64,000 nucleotides of DNA from Megalonaias nervosa. Its lineage: Eukaryota; Mollusca; Bivalvia; Unionida; Unionidae. This document shows, piece by piece, positions 1 through 13,177 of the stretch (its first letter is position 1; every line of letters begins with the position of its first letter). The DNA is taken from positions 62,001 to 126,000 of the forward strand of contig JAECUM010001106.1 in NCBI GenBank assembly GCA_016617855.1, given 5' to 3'. Position numbers and translations under genes: made by a program. A model generated the notes under the pieces. The model was not told the origin of the DNA and did not search any database. It saw nothing but the letters and a program-made list of their open reading frames with translations.

Positions 1-274
1 AGAGTATAATTAAATTAATATTTTACTAAAACGACATGTACCCTGGTCTGCCTGCACATTATGCAATGGCAGATACCATCTGTGTTGTGTGCAATCAGAC
101 TCAACTTACAAGTGAGTATATATGATATTCTGTTAACAGAGTATAATTAAATTACTATTTTACTAAAACGACATGTACCCTGGTCTGCCTGCACATTTTG
201 CAATGGCAGATACCATCTGTGTTGTGTGCAATCAGACTCAACTTACAAGTGAGTATATAAAGCATTCTTTTAAC
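1..274. repeat. 137-bp tandem duplication (two copies) carrying a two-hairpin MITE fragment
   Basis: Positions 1-137 and 138-274 are nearly identical, and a third copy begins at 275 and decays. Each unit holds the right-hand end of the two-hairpin MITE, with CCTGGTCTGCC opposite GGCAGATACC, then CAACTTACAAGTGAGTATAT. The remaining sequence to 438 is intron upstream of exon A. Confidence 0.85.
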
Positions 275-438
275 AGAGTGCAGATACATTGCTATTTTGC
301 TAAAGAGTTAAAAAGAAAAATTTGATGTAGATTGTGAGACTTAAATCTTCATATTTTTTTTTTGTTGCAAATATTCTTTCTTCTTGGTAGATTGCTACAG
401 GTTAATATAGGGGTAAGTTTGTTTTGCTTCATTTTCAG

Positions 439-622
439 CTACATATAGACAGTCAACATGATCCCACATCACCTGAGGCAAAGGAGGTGGATTTTTTTGC
501 AGAGCATACAGAATTCCAAGAATCGGTTCAGGCTCCACCAGTCAACTACTCAATTTCAGATAGTGCTAAGCTTTCCTCAGAGCCCCTTCCTATACAAAAT
601 GGCAATGGCAAAACATCAGAAA
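439..622 (+). CDS. ARFGAP2/3: ArfGAP2/3 exon A (first in window)
   Basis: The acceptor is cattttcag at 430-438 and the donor is gtaagt at 623. It codes 61 residues from LHIDSQ to KTSE and leaves phase 1. The stretch [11 protein letters not shown] corresponds to the DFF-EHT stretch just after the ArfGAP domain in ArfGAP2/3. Reading back through the acceptor stays open only to about 424, so the true 5' boundary is taken from the splice site. Confidence 0.9.
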
Positions 623-3600
623 GTAAGTGTCGTGTTTATGGAGCATTGATTTTTTACTCTGTTGGTCTGGTCATGGACCCGAAGAGGTTGTGAGATGGTC
701 TGTTGCCCATCATTGGTCTGTCAGTTGGAACAATTGTTTTTATTGCTACTCTGAAGAAACTGTTTGCAAGATTGCCATGAAACTTTACATACACATCCCA
801 TAGTCTGGTTGGTCCTAAATGAAAATGGTGCTGCTCAGACATCCAGCATGACCCCTACATGCAGTGGTCATCTTTAAAATCTTGTTATTACTACTCCTAA
901 ATGGATGGTCATATCAACATGGTATTATTACTAAAAGGCTTATCATGATGTCTGGTTGGTTCTGTATAAAAATGATGACATTCAGACATCCAGTAGAGCT
1001 GTCACAGTGACCATCTTTAAAATCTGGGTGGTTATATCTACTTAGGATTCTTCCTGAAAGACTTTTTAATTATATCTAGTTGGTCCTGAATGAAAATGGC
1101 AACGATTTGACAGCCAATGTGTCTGCTGTCTTGAAAATGTTATTGCTGTTCCTCCTGAATGAAAAGTCTTATTGACATAGGGTTTTTACCAGAAGACTTC
1201 TTATGATGTCTAGTTGGTCTCAAATGGAAAGGTGCCACCCGAACAGTGTCCATCTTCAAAATTTTGTTATTGGTACTTCTCCTAAATAGATGGTCATATC
1301 AACATGGCTATTTCACCAAAAAAACGACATTGTCTGAAGCCTTGTTCATCTGAAATGAAATTGGTGCTGATCTGGCATCTAGTATGACCGCTACGGTGGC
1401 CTTCTTGAAAATCTTGTCACTGCATTTCCTGAAAGGAATGTCACATTTGAGATTTTCACCTGAAGACATCTTATGTTGTCTAGTTGATCATAAATGAAAA
1501 TAGTGCTGATCCGATGTCTGTTTTAAAAATCATATTATCATGACTACTCCAGAATAGATGGTCATATCAACATGGGGTTTTTGCTTAAAGACTTATTATG
1601 ATGTTGTTTGGACCCAAATGAAAATGGTGATATTCTTAATGTCCAGTATTACTACCACAGCAGCCATCTTTGAAATCTTTGCTATTCATCCTGAATGAAT
1701 AATAACATTGTCACAGTGTTTTCACTAGAAGACTTCTTATGATGTCGAGTTGGTCTTGTATAAAAAGGGTACCACTTGCAAATCCAGTATGGTTGCAACA
1801 GTGGCCATCTTGAAAATCTAGTTATGGCTGCTCCTCCTGTATGACTGTTGTATCTGCATGGGATTTTACTTAATTACTTATCAGAGGTCTCCGAAACGCT
1901 TAATTACACATATTTGTACGCAAAATTTTGATCTGGGATGCAGAAAATCACCCATGCAGGAGTCCTCCGTTTGCATACAAATAGCTGGGCGGCAAATTCA
2001 AAGACTTGCCAGTCCTACTTCAGCCACCTACTGAGTGGGAGAATGTGTTGATTAATTGATCATTTTAGCTGTGCTGATATTTACAATGACAGAATTCATC
2101 AGTTAAAAGACCCCAAGATGTGCCTGCTGTATTTATAAGAGTACATAAAAAGAACGCGATGCAATAGCTGGGCGGCAAGTTCAAAGATCAAGACACATGA
2201 AGACTTGGACAAAATGTTTGCAAATTTGGATATGTATTTTGGGGTTAAACAGTAAACTGACAAAGATTTTAATAAGATTCAGAAGAATGCTAAAGTTGCT
2301 AGAATTGATAGTTTGGATGGGATAGTAGCCAAATGTATGAAAGTGTGTGATGCTTGGCTTAGTGTTTGGAATAAGACCATTCCTTGGATTGACACAATGC
2401 AGTCTCACCCTGAAAGACAAACAAGAGTTACACTGGAGTCGGGCTATTCTGCACATCTAAGGTCACCACTATTGGCGCAAATGCATACCGAATTCAACCG
2501 ATTGATGAAAATAAAATTCTGGAATGCTTACCAATTGAAAAGCGGCAATTGTCACCAGAATATTCTGTTCAGAGTAATACTAACTTTGGACAAATGGGAT
2601 ATCCCCCCTATCCCGTCTGTTTTCATGACTCACGATATGGCGGCCCATTCTTCGCATGGCTTTGAAAAGATGTAATGTTTACGCATCAGGCTCTGGAAAT
2701 GAAATAACATTACTTTAGACCCTTTCTGTCAGCATTTCAGCCAATGATCTAGGTCATATTTATAGCTGGTTTTACAGAATTCAACGTAACAATGCCACTA
2801 AATGGCAAGAGCTATTAAGCAAACTGAACCGATCTTGTAAAAAAATTAGTAAAAGTTCATTATTTTATTTTTAAAAAATAAGCTATTATGTTGAAGAGAA
2901 ACAACAATGAATATGATATAATGTGCTTACAACGTCTCATTTACGGGTAAAAAATTAACTAAAGAATTTAGAAACAGGACATAGGACCCTGTCTATCATA
3001 CTATATAAGAGGGAAGGTAAGTAACTTCCAAATACTTTGTTCCACCCATGACCCTTGATTTCCTTTTTCACCAGTTGTCACCTGAGCGTAACGTTGTCCT
3101 GGCAGGCAAAATTTGCGCAATTTGCACGTTTCGGAGCCCGTAACTTCAGTTTGGTATAACAGAAAAGTCAGTGATGGCTTGATGAATACAAAAATATCTC
3201 AGGAGTAAAACAAACCATAGAGTATGGTTGTATGCCTTTAAAGATGGAAATAGAAGAAGGAAATCGAGGGTCATGGGTGGAACAAAGTATTTGGAAGTTA
3301 CTTACCTTCACTGTTATATAGTATGGTAGACAGGATCCTATCTCAGAATGGATCATGGAGGGTAATCTAAGGTATTTTTGTCACTCTGTATGATTTTTTT
3401 TTCCTTTAGATTATTGTCATTTTTCTTAGCATCAAGCTCACGTTGAGCACCTGTGGGCAAAATAGGAAGCCTTCAGCATGAAATCATTTTTGACGACAGA
3501 AGTATGTCTGTGAACACAGAGATTTAGGTTTTAAAATAGAAACTGTGTAAAGTCTTAATTATGAAATTAGTTCGATCTGGTTCTGTTTTTGGACTGAGTG

Positions 3601-6600
3601 GAAATAGGACAGAAAATAATTGCAATTACCACAATAAATCTAAAAATGTAGAATACAGCTAAGCTGAGAGAATTATTAATATAGTATGAAATAGTTTAAA
3701 ATATCCATACACTGTTTTTATATAAGTGATAACATAAATAAAACAAATATCTTTGTTACTTTTTTTTGTTTTATGGGGGTGGGTGAAGAAGAAAAGCAGG
3801 TACTGAAAAAGGCATTTGAGACAATGACAACTGCTGCTGATGACTATGCACTGAAAGCAGAGGCTTGTAGGAAAATTTCCTTTATCACAACATCAAATAG
3901 TTTGAGGAAAAGTGTTAAGGACAAAATCGCTGAATTTGGAGCTCTTGAAAAACAGATTGATGACAAGCTACAAAAACTGAAAAATTCACTCTAAAATATT
4001 TTGGACTTTGTAAATAGTGTAGTGTAGACAGAGTAAAATGAACATTGTTCAGTGACTGCACATTGTTCTAATGCCCAGATGTAGGATGTTTAGTATTATT
4101 GGGAATGATAGCAATGATAATACTCTTGACTTCATGGTGTTTTTTTAAAAAAAAAAATAAATTTGTAAGAAATGTTCCTCGTAAGTAGTAATAGTTAGTA
4201 TTAAGTTGTGTTTACATACAGTTTCATTGATGTATCCTTTAAAATTAATGTAAGAATGCACCTTGAAAAACATGATTTAAACCTGGAAAACGCTTGAAAA
4301 AACATTGACTATTTTGAAAGAAATATGATAAGAACCCTGTTTCAGGTTTGTGCAAATGAAGCCAGTCGTCAGTCAGATATGGCTGGTGTTACTGAAAATA
4401 TAAAAATGTTAATAACTTTTAAAAACTGCACAGAAATTTGACAGCGTATTGAAGGCTATTTCTGTTTATTGAAATGATGCTGATCTGCTATCAAATATGG
4501 TGGCTGTTACTACAAAAAAATTTGCACAGTTTAAAAAAAAAAGTTCTTAACAGAATTTGACCAACTCTGAAAGAATCATGCAATAGAGGCCTTTCAGTAT
4601 TTGACTATGATATTGATGTGTCATCAGATATGGATGAAGGTGTAAACACTGGAGAAACCTTGACATAGTTGTTTTCACAATAGATGCTATCAACAGCATT
4701 GGTTGAAATTTCAAACACAGAAAGCATTCCACTGATCTAGATTATTTGTCCAGCTGCTGTTGTATTTGGCTGTTGGGCACCAATAAGCCAGGTGAGCAAT
4801 TTCAGGTCTTTGTCAGCTTTACTGGCTTGTGAGCATAACACAAGTCTTTATGGATTTTAATCAAACCCAGTTTGTGGACATAGCTGAAGACTATCTTGAA
4901 TGATGCCAGTTCATTATTTTATTTCCCCTCCTCCCCAGTATAATAATTACAGATTTAATAAAATTTAATATGTGAGTATATCTTAACATTGAGACAAGTT
5001 TGAAGTTAGACTATCTTCTTTCTGTGAGATCAAGTTCAAGGCCCAAGGCCATGACAAAGAAATTTGCACAGCACTTACCACTGTCTTGTCTAAATGTTAA
5101 CACAAACATGTAAAAAAATTATTTTGTTAACAAAAATATGTCGGAGTTTCTGAGGAATATCAGAGATGGTTTCATTACTTAGCATTTAAAAAAGACTAAA
5201 AAGATAGAAAAACTGACTTTTCGTGGATACCCATATATTCTCTTGGCCATTAAAGCATCATTTACTTCAAGTGACTGGTTTTGTTTATTATTTAAAAATT
5301 CATCAAATTCAATGCATAGTTTTGAATACGATATCATTGCTTTCATGCCTATGACCTTGCATCACTCCTGCTCATAGATGGTGTTCTTGAGTACTTACTC
5401 GTAAAAAAAATAGTTTTTACACATCTAGTCTACTTGTATATCATAATCTTCCCTTATTCATGTGGCATACCTGACTATGGGTCATGTCCTTGGTTAATGC
5501 CATCGTCGTTATGTCATGGTGATTATGCCATTTGATATATTGACAGCTCATCTTGGAGTCATCTTGTGGGTATATTGCATCTTTGTAAAACACTTGTTTT
5601 TTGTGAATGTTTCACATTTATCGTGATGGAAAAATCTTTCTTGTAGGAACAGAGTCCACAGAGGGCCCTAGCGTAGAGGCAGCCCTTAGTATGTCACCGA
5701 CCCAGGCACTGGCACAAGCTGAACCCAGGAAAGCAATTATTGGAGCAAAAAAGCCAACAGCTGGCAAAAAGGGGGTGTGTATTTTTTTAGTGGATGGTGG
5801 GGCAATGAGTTATCTATGTTTAGCCATTATTAATTTATGGACTTGTTTTTGTGTTGTTTATATTTTTCCAAATCAGAATTTTTATGATATCAGTGTTGTC
5901 AGCTGTCGAGTTAAAATAAAGTATAAGATCATTGAATTCTTTTGTGATTTTGTGATATAGGAGAAGAGGCGATGTCTACATGACTGCTGAAGACAGGTAA
6001 ATCTATACTCATATCATCACCATACATGCAGTTTTCATCAAAAAGCTATATAAACAGTACCATATATTTGATGAGAAAATTTAATATGCAGCCACTTTTT
6101 ATAAAAATATCCAATCTCAACACATGGTTCACTTTACATGTAGATGCATCAACATTCACGTCCCATTGTTAGTGACAACATTTTTTGCCTCATAGATATT
6201 AATATATTTATACAGTATATTTGTTTGTTTTTGTAATACTGACCCATCCTGACCGAACTGTTGATAGTTTGGTCAATGAATAGGATGTATTTTGCTGATT
6301 CTGCCTTCTGTAGGTAGGATGAGTAGGATGCAGGTTTTGTATGAGAGGTGAACAATGATCTTGAGAGCGATTCAGACAGCATATCACTGGTGATGGCCCC
6401 TGCTTTTATTGTCAAGAGCTGGCTACTGCTAATGGGCAGTCAATCTAATGTGGTGAGACCTCTTTGCAACCTGGATCATTCAACTCATGGTCTTCTGCGG
6501 GACCTAGTGAGGGTTTTGAAGTGGTACCTAAATAAATGAGCCAGCTTGGAGGGAGATTGCTATTTTTTGCTTTTGAAAGAGGGAAAGATAGATATTTCAG

Positions 6601-9600
6601 TGCCTGCTTAATTATCCTGAAAAGGATGGTTTATTCATTCTGCATACAGAAAATTACCCATGATCAAATGAAGTTGTTTTGCATTTTTGCTCATGAGGTT
6701 ATGGCATTTGAGTGTAACTGTTCTTTTATACATGTGGCATGGAGGTCAGATTTGACTTTCTTGAGCTTTTACTTCTGAGATCTTTCATCCCAAGAAGTCT
6801 CATTTATGCCTGTTGAAATGCAGTGATAGGTCCCACCTGTCCAGGGTTATTCTGCAGCTTTTGATTGATGCAATAATCCAGTTGCTGCTGCATTTGTGGG
6901 ATAAAATATTTCTGTTTCTCCCTTTAGCCACATCTTGGAAAATGAAGTCAATACTCCAGCTGAATACTTTAAAATTTAGAAGCTGCCTCACATACCTTAG
7001 TGCAGGGTTCTGAAACATGGTCTGCAATGACACCCAGAATTTGGGAATTAATTAATAATGCAAAGTTTTTCTTCACAGCCAGTTTTGCTACAAATTTGAT
7101 TATTTCATTTACTTTTTTTCCCCAACATTTCAACTGGTGAGCTTTTGCTGCATGAATAGGTTTCAGCGATCGGCCCTCTGGCCAATATACTAGTCCTTAT
7201 GTGGCCTACATGGAAATTTGTGTATGAGACCCTGTCTTAGGGTTAGAGATTGTCTCTTTCTAGGATAAGGGGATGGAACTCCTACATATTACCTATTCTC
7301 CTATGGTATTATCATCAGCTAATGTATTTGAAGAAGAAACCAGTTTTTGGAGTTAAATATGCTTGGTTGATAATATTTACCCAATGATAATATGGATACA
7401 CACTTCCAGCCTCCATGCAGTTACATCCTACTCGTAGAGTGTGCTTTCTGTTCCTGTAGTAACTGAAATACACATGGGATTTGGTGCCAATCCCTACATC
7501 AAGGAAATATCACTCTGTCAGACTGTACCTATTTGGGCAGTCTTTGAACTTCCATAGCTAAAACTTCTAACCTGGATGAACTAGATTTGCATGGTATGAT
7601 TGGGTAAATATTATGGAAGAAACATTTTAGTCCAAAATTTGGTTTCAGTGTTGCACTTTGTTTCTGCTTTACATCTTAAAAGCTGTTTGAGGGTTACTTA
7701 GTTTCTTTATTTGATGCATATCATGTCAAGGTCTTATCTTTACTTTCTGATTTGTAACTCTACAGCTTTGTTTCTGTGGTCATGGTAGATTTCATAATTG
7801 TATGCATTTGTTAACCTCATCACAGTAGACCAGGGACAGTAATTAAAATAATTTGCTTGTTGAAATTAAGTTATATTGGCAATGTTCATAGCATATATGC
7901 AGACAGTAAATCCACCATGCTCAGCAGAACTCTTGATCATACTGGTGGTTACTTTGGTTGATCTTTCAAGTTATTTTGACAAAACATTTTCAGAAATTTG
8001 GTGCCCAGAAGGTAAAGACAAATTTCAGCGAGATTGAGAGTCGAGCCCAGCAGATGGACAAAGATCGAGAAACTTTGGCTGTGGCCAATCCTCTTCAGGA
8101 TGCCAGATCTGTTGAAGAGCAGGAGAAACAGCTGTAAGGCACTAGCAGGCTAACCGACTTTTTTCCCGATTATATTTACTCTCTTGTAAATCACACTCAA
8201 CTATTGACAGTGTAAATTCAGATCTATCATTGTACAAATGTTTTATATATATACACAAAACTGCATTTGTGTTTTGTTCTGTTCAGAACAAAACATGTGG
8301 TTTTGTGTTTATTACATATCCTTTCTAAATATTTTTAGTTTCACTGTATGAATGCAATTCAGAATGAATTGAGATTTATAAAGTCAAAAAATATCTACAT
8401 GCAGACATCAAAGAAGAAACCTAAGTAGTTTCAATCTGGATGTGTAATGCGGAAATACAGATTGAACAGCTGTCTCGAATGCCAGATGAAGCATGTATTA
8501 AATGGGTATGTAATAAATTGGTTTGTAAACAAGAAGAGATATAAATTTTGAAAAAAATATGAAGTTTGTGAAGTATTATAATGTAAAGTATTATAATGAA
8601 GGATGTTACAATGAGGGAGTGTAGTCTCAGAGCTTTTCCTCTATATTCAGAGCCTCCATGCGGCTGGCCTATCAGGACATGAATACTGAGAGGAAAAAAC
8701 AGGAGGAAAAGTTGAAAGTAACTGACCCAAAGAAAGCTGAACAGATGGAGAGGTTGGGAATGGGCTTTGGTGGGAACAGGTAGGTTTTAAACTCACCTGA
8801 CCAAATGCTAAGTGAACTTCATAAAATTTTCTTTTTTGAATGCATACTTTGTTTGGTGCTAAGTGTAAGGCTGTGAATGAGTCTGATTCTTGCAAGACTC
8901 ACTGACAAAAAGTAGATAATTTATCTAACATTTTTTCCTCACCAAATGTTGGGAAATGAACAGGTCACTGAATCAGTTATAAGTTTGCTACGGTATTGTT
9001 AACTCATACATGCCAACCATGAAGCTTTTTGGTGTAAGCATTACACTTTTTTTTTCACCAAATTACATTTTATGCTAACCTATATATGGATTATGCATTT
9101 TTGGTTCATTAAAAAATAAAAATAAAGCAATAAAATCTTGTTTTTGTCATTTTTACTATTACCTCTTTAATTGCACTGAAATAAATTTGAGAATATTCTT
9201 AAAAAGATGAATGCTGCATATAGCATAAGAGTGTTATTTGCTATTTGTAGCAACTGTATTTGACCCATTTCCAAGAAAATAGACCGGTTTCTTCAAATAT
9301 GACCTTTTCCTCACATAATCATTATATTTATAAGCTTGTTTAGTTAGTGGACCAGTCTGTACTTTTAAACAAAATGGCATCAGATGTGCAGCAAAATGCT
9401 TTATGGGGTGAGTTTCAGATATTGTATGATGGAAAATGTTCAATCAGATGCATTTTTTCAAACTTCAAAACATGTCAGATCAAAGAAAGAACAAATCAAC
9501 ACCACTTGACAAACTTTAAAAGAAGAATATGAGAGTAATACAGCACTCTGAGTACATAGTCCTGCTCATTGCAGAATTTCAGTTTATGACCATTCATTGA

Positions 9601-12021
9601 AAGTTGTTCAGTACTGGCTATATAGTGTCAATTACAAATTAAGTTCGAAAAATGCATTAAATAATTCCCCCAAAATCTTTTAGTAGAAAAGGGACAAATA
9701 TTTCTGCGCAACAATGTTTACTGGTATATTGGCTGCTGGAGACTGCTAAAATGTTTTGTGGAGGTAAGCTATGTAATCCATGATGACATTTATTTTTCTC
9801 ACCTGCATGAGCATGGTCATATATTAGCTTCATTTATCCAGTGTGAATGGCAACAATGACTCTGATGGTGTGTAAGTGTAGAAGTTGTGTGTTAAGAGTT
9901 TTGGCAAGTCAGGTTCAGGATAGATTCTGATAAAGCCATTATCTGTCTGTTTCAGAGGAATCAGTCACTCAGCCATGTCGGATATGAAAACAATAGAACA
10001 GGAAGCTCCTGCCTCTTCTTCAAAGTCCAGCTTTGATCGGTTTGAATCATCATCTCGCAAAGATTTTTTTGAGGATGAGTTTGAAGTGGTGTCAGGCGGA
10101 AGTGGATTTTCTTCAGGACCTCCCAAGTATGACTATAGAGATTCAGCTTTTTTTTAATTTGTTTTTCAGCAGATGTTTAAAATTTTCAAATTTGAAAAAA
10201 AAAATTTTGTACTTGGCATAAATCACTTAATTTGCTGGGAGTAGAAGGGTAGACATTTGTATGGCAGTCTGTGCTGAGTATTAACATCAGTAACAGGTTT
10301 ATGTGTATTTTAGCATGCATCTTGTGTCTAATAATTTTAAAAGTATTTGCATTGTATTTGGTTTATTTTATATGTTCAAACCTTTAGTGTAATAACATTA
10401 TAAGCCAAAATTTTGTAACCTGATATATTAAGATTTCCATTTTCACCTAGGGAACTATAGTACCTAACCTGGTAGAATTTCAGACTTGTAATCTAAGGAT
10501 TGCAGGTTCAGTACATGCCTAGACCAGTTCGAGTCCACTGTTTTGGTGTGTTCTGCAGAAAGGCACTTAATTCCTATTAAATTGGCATGATATAGCCATA
10601 AATGAGAGAAAAATAATGCAGTTTAATAATTTGTGCCAAATATTTCACTACTGCTTTTAAGGTAACTTGCCTTACAGGTATGACAGCCCATTTGTATCAG
10701 ATAGGACAAGGAAAGATGACTTGGGCAGTTGGGGAACCAGCAGTAACAAATCAAGTAGCTGGGACATGGATAGATTTGAGAGCAAACAACAGTCTTTCTC
10801 AGAGACATTGTCTTCAAAAGAGGATGAAAGGTAGGTTAGTTATTTCTTTGAAAGGTTTGGGATAAAGTCTTAAACAAGTGTCTGTATGATTACTGATAAA
10901 ATGCAAGGAAATGGCAATACTAGGATGTTGAGGTTAAAGGGAGGCAACTAACGAATAGCTCCATTATAACACTTGAAGCTTTAATGACATACCTTCTAGA
11001 TCTTTCATGAAGTTTTATTTTATTGCTGCACGTATACTAAATTTGGCAACATTTTTTGGAGGGACAGGGAAGCAAATGCGTGTCATAAGTGACTTTTTTT
11101 TTCTTGTGATAACTTCCTCCTAGCATTAGGGAATTTTTATAATCAGTTAAGCGTGAAAACCTATCAGTAGGAGTGAAGACTTGTCAGTACAGGCAAAGAT
11201 TTGTCAGTTAGGGTGAAGACTTGTCAGTAAGGGCAAAGACATAGTAAGTGGTTTTGCTAAGGTGCTTGTAATATGTTGTTCATTAGTAACATATTTTGGA
11301 ATAAGTCAAATGTAATATTTTTAATTGTCTTTGAAATTTTGTAAAAAGTATTTAAAAAATGCATGATAGATTTACATCTTTTATAGTCTAGTCCAGATTT
11401 TATGAGTGATAAAATTCACTTTTAAAACAATGCAGAAAAAGTAAAGCATTTATATTAATTTTTTTATGTTGAATTTAAAAGTGTGTATCTTTTGTGCAAC
11501 ATGCAGGTATGTAAGTGTGTGTGTCTGTATGTGTGTGCACACAAAACTTGGAGTTGAGCTTAAATCGTTACAATCTAGCTTCATTATCTCTCTGTCTCTC
11601 TCTTAAAAATCTTGCATTTCCAAACCCTGTTCTACCTATCCATTTATCTGTCTATATACATATACCTGTCTGCTTTTGCTCTTTTAACTAAATCTGCATT
11701 CTTGCTCTTTTAAATCTACATGTCTGTCTACATGTATTATTTACATTTATATATTGTGATAATTTTAATATTGTTTTAAGGTGCCAACAAAAATATAACA
11801 AAAGTTTAAGTAAATATAACATAATTTCCTTAAATATACCCAATTTTATTTATCTTATTGTTTTACCCATGTTGGGATCTTATGTTTCGGAGAAAGCTCA
11901 GATTTTCCAAGGGCAAGTTCAATTTTCCAGTCCGCTGCCCTGGGCAAGGGCAGGTGCTGACTTTTATAAAACTTGCAAATCCCTTGCATGCAGATATGTA
12001 GGTAGGTATGTTTGTGTGTGC

Positions 12022-12087
<66 letters not shown>

Positions 12088-13146
12088 ATCTATTAAAGTT
12101 TTAACAGCACATCAACACAATAATGGCTATATGGTGCTGATAAAGGTTAAAGCTCTAAAATTAATACAGTTGATACTTGTATTAATGCAGAAGCTATGTT
12201 CTGGATAAGGCAGAGGAGGAGGATGAAGAAGGGTAACTATAGATTTTTTAAAGGTTAACCAGCTTTTCAAAGGGTTCCCATGTACTCAGTTGTGGCATTG
12301 TCACCTAAGTTGTTTACATAATTTGTGACATCATATATTATCTTCCAGCTGTCTTATTTCATTTTGGGATAGGTATCTTACATGAATGTAGTTTTAGGAA
12401 CTTAAATAATAAAAAAGTGTTCCCTTGATGTAGATCTGGATGCCCAGTAAATGTGATTGTCAAATAAATATGACAAATTTATACAAGATATAATGGTTAC
12501 TGATATTTAAGAAATATTCAAAATGTTTAAATGTGGTTCACCAAGGCATTTTTCTAAATGGACTTCAAAGATAATTATAATGAATGAATTTAACAATCAG
12601 AAAAATTTAGTAGGCAGGGTAGTAATTTTATTATCTTAATGATAAAGAAGAGTACTGAACCATTTATAATATTTTAGTTTGCTTGTGTTAAGTGAAGGGG
12701 TGGGGGTGTCATTATTCAATCGTGTTCATATATATATAAAGGCATCACCACAGTGTGCAGCCTCACTACATCATTCCTTCTGAGATCCTATGCAACAATT
12801 TGGATTGATTTTCATGGTACCGACCCCTGGGGAGATTAAGGAGGCAAGCTTTGTTCGTACATGTACTTAATTTTACATTCTTGACTAAGTTATGCATTCA
12901 GCTCAGGATTTACATACATACTTTTATACCAGGAATTGTGAAATTTGTGGGTACTTTACCTTCATTACAAAAGGAGGTCATTGACCATATTTTACACTTT
13001 GCATCACTTTGGTAAAGTTTTATGTTTATTTTCCCTCTGAACACATTTCCTAGTTAAATTAACATTAGGAAAATAAATTCTGCTACATCCTGAATCCAGC
13101 TCTCCAGAAAAGAAGAAAATGTGTCTTTTCTGTATGTGTTTTTGTT

Positions 13147-13177
<31 letters not shown>

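Noticed and set aside
5961..5996. Possible small exon between AG at 5959-5960 and GT at 5997
   Set aside because: In the phase set by exon B it meets a stop codon, and exon B joins exon C perfectly without it.
11869..12208. Open frames with poly-Tyr/Ile runs
   Set aside because: Produced by the (TA)n microsatellite. The only real coding here is the 42-nt exon G.
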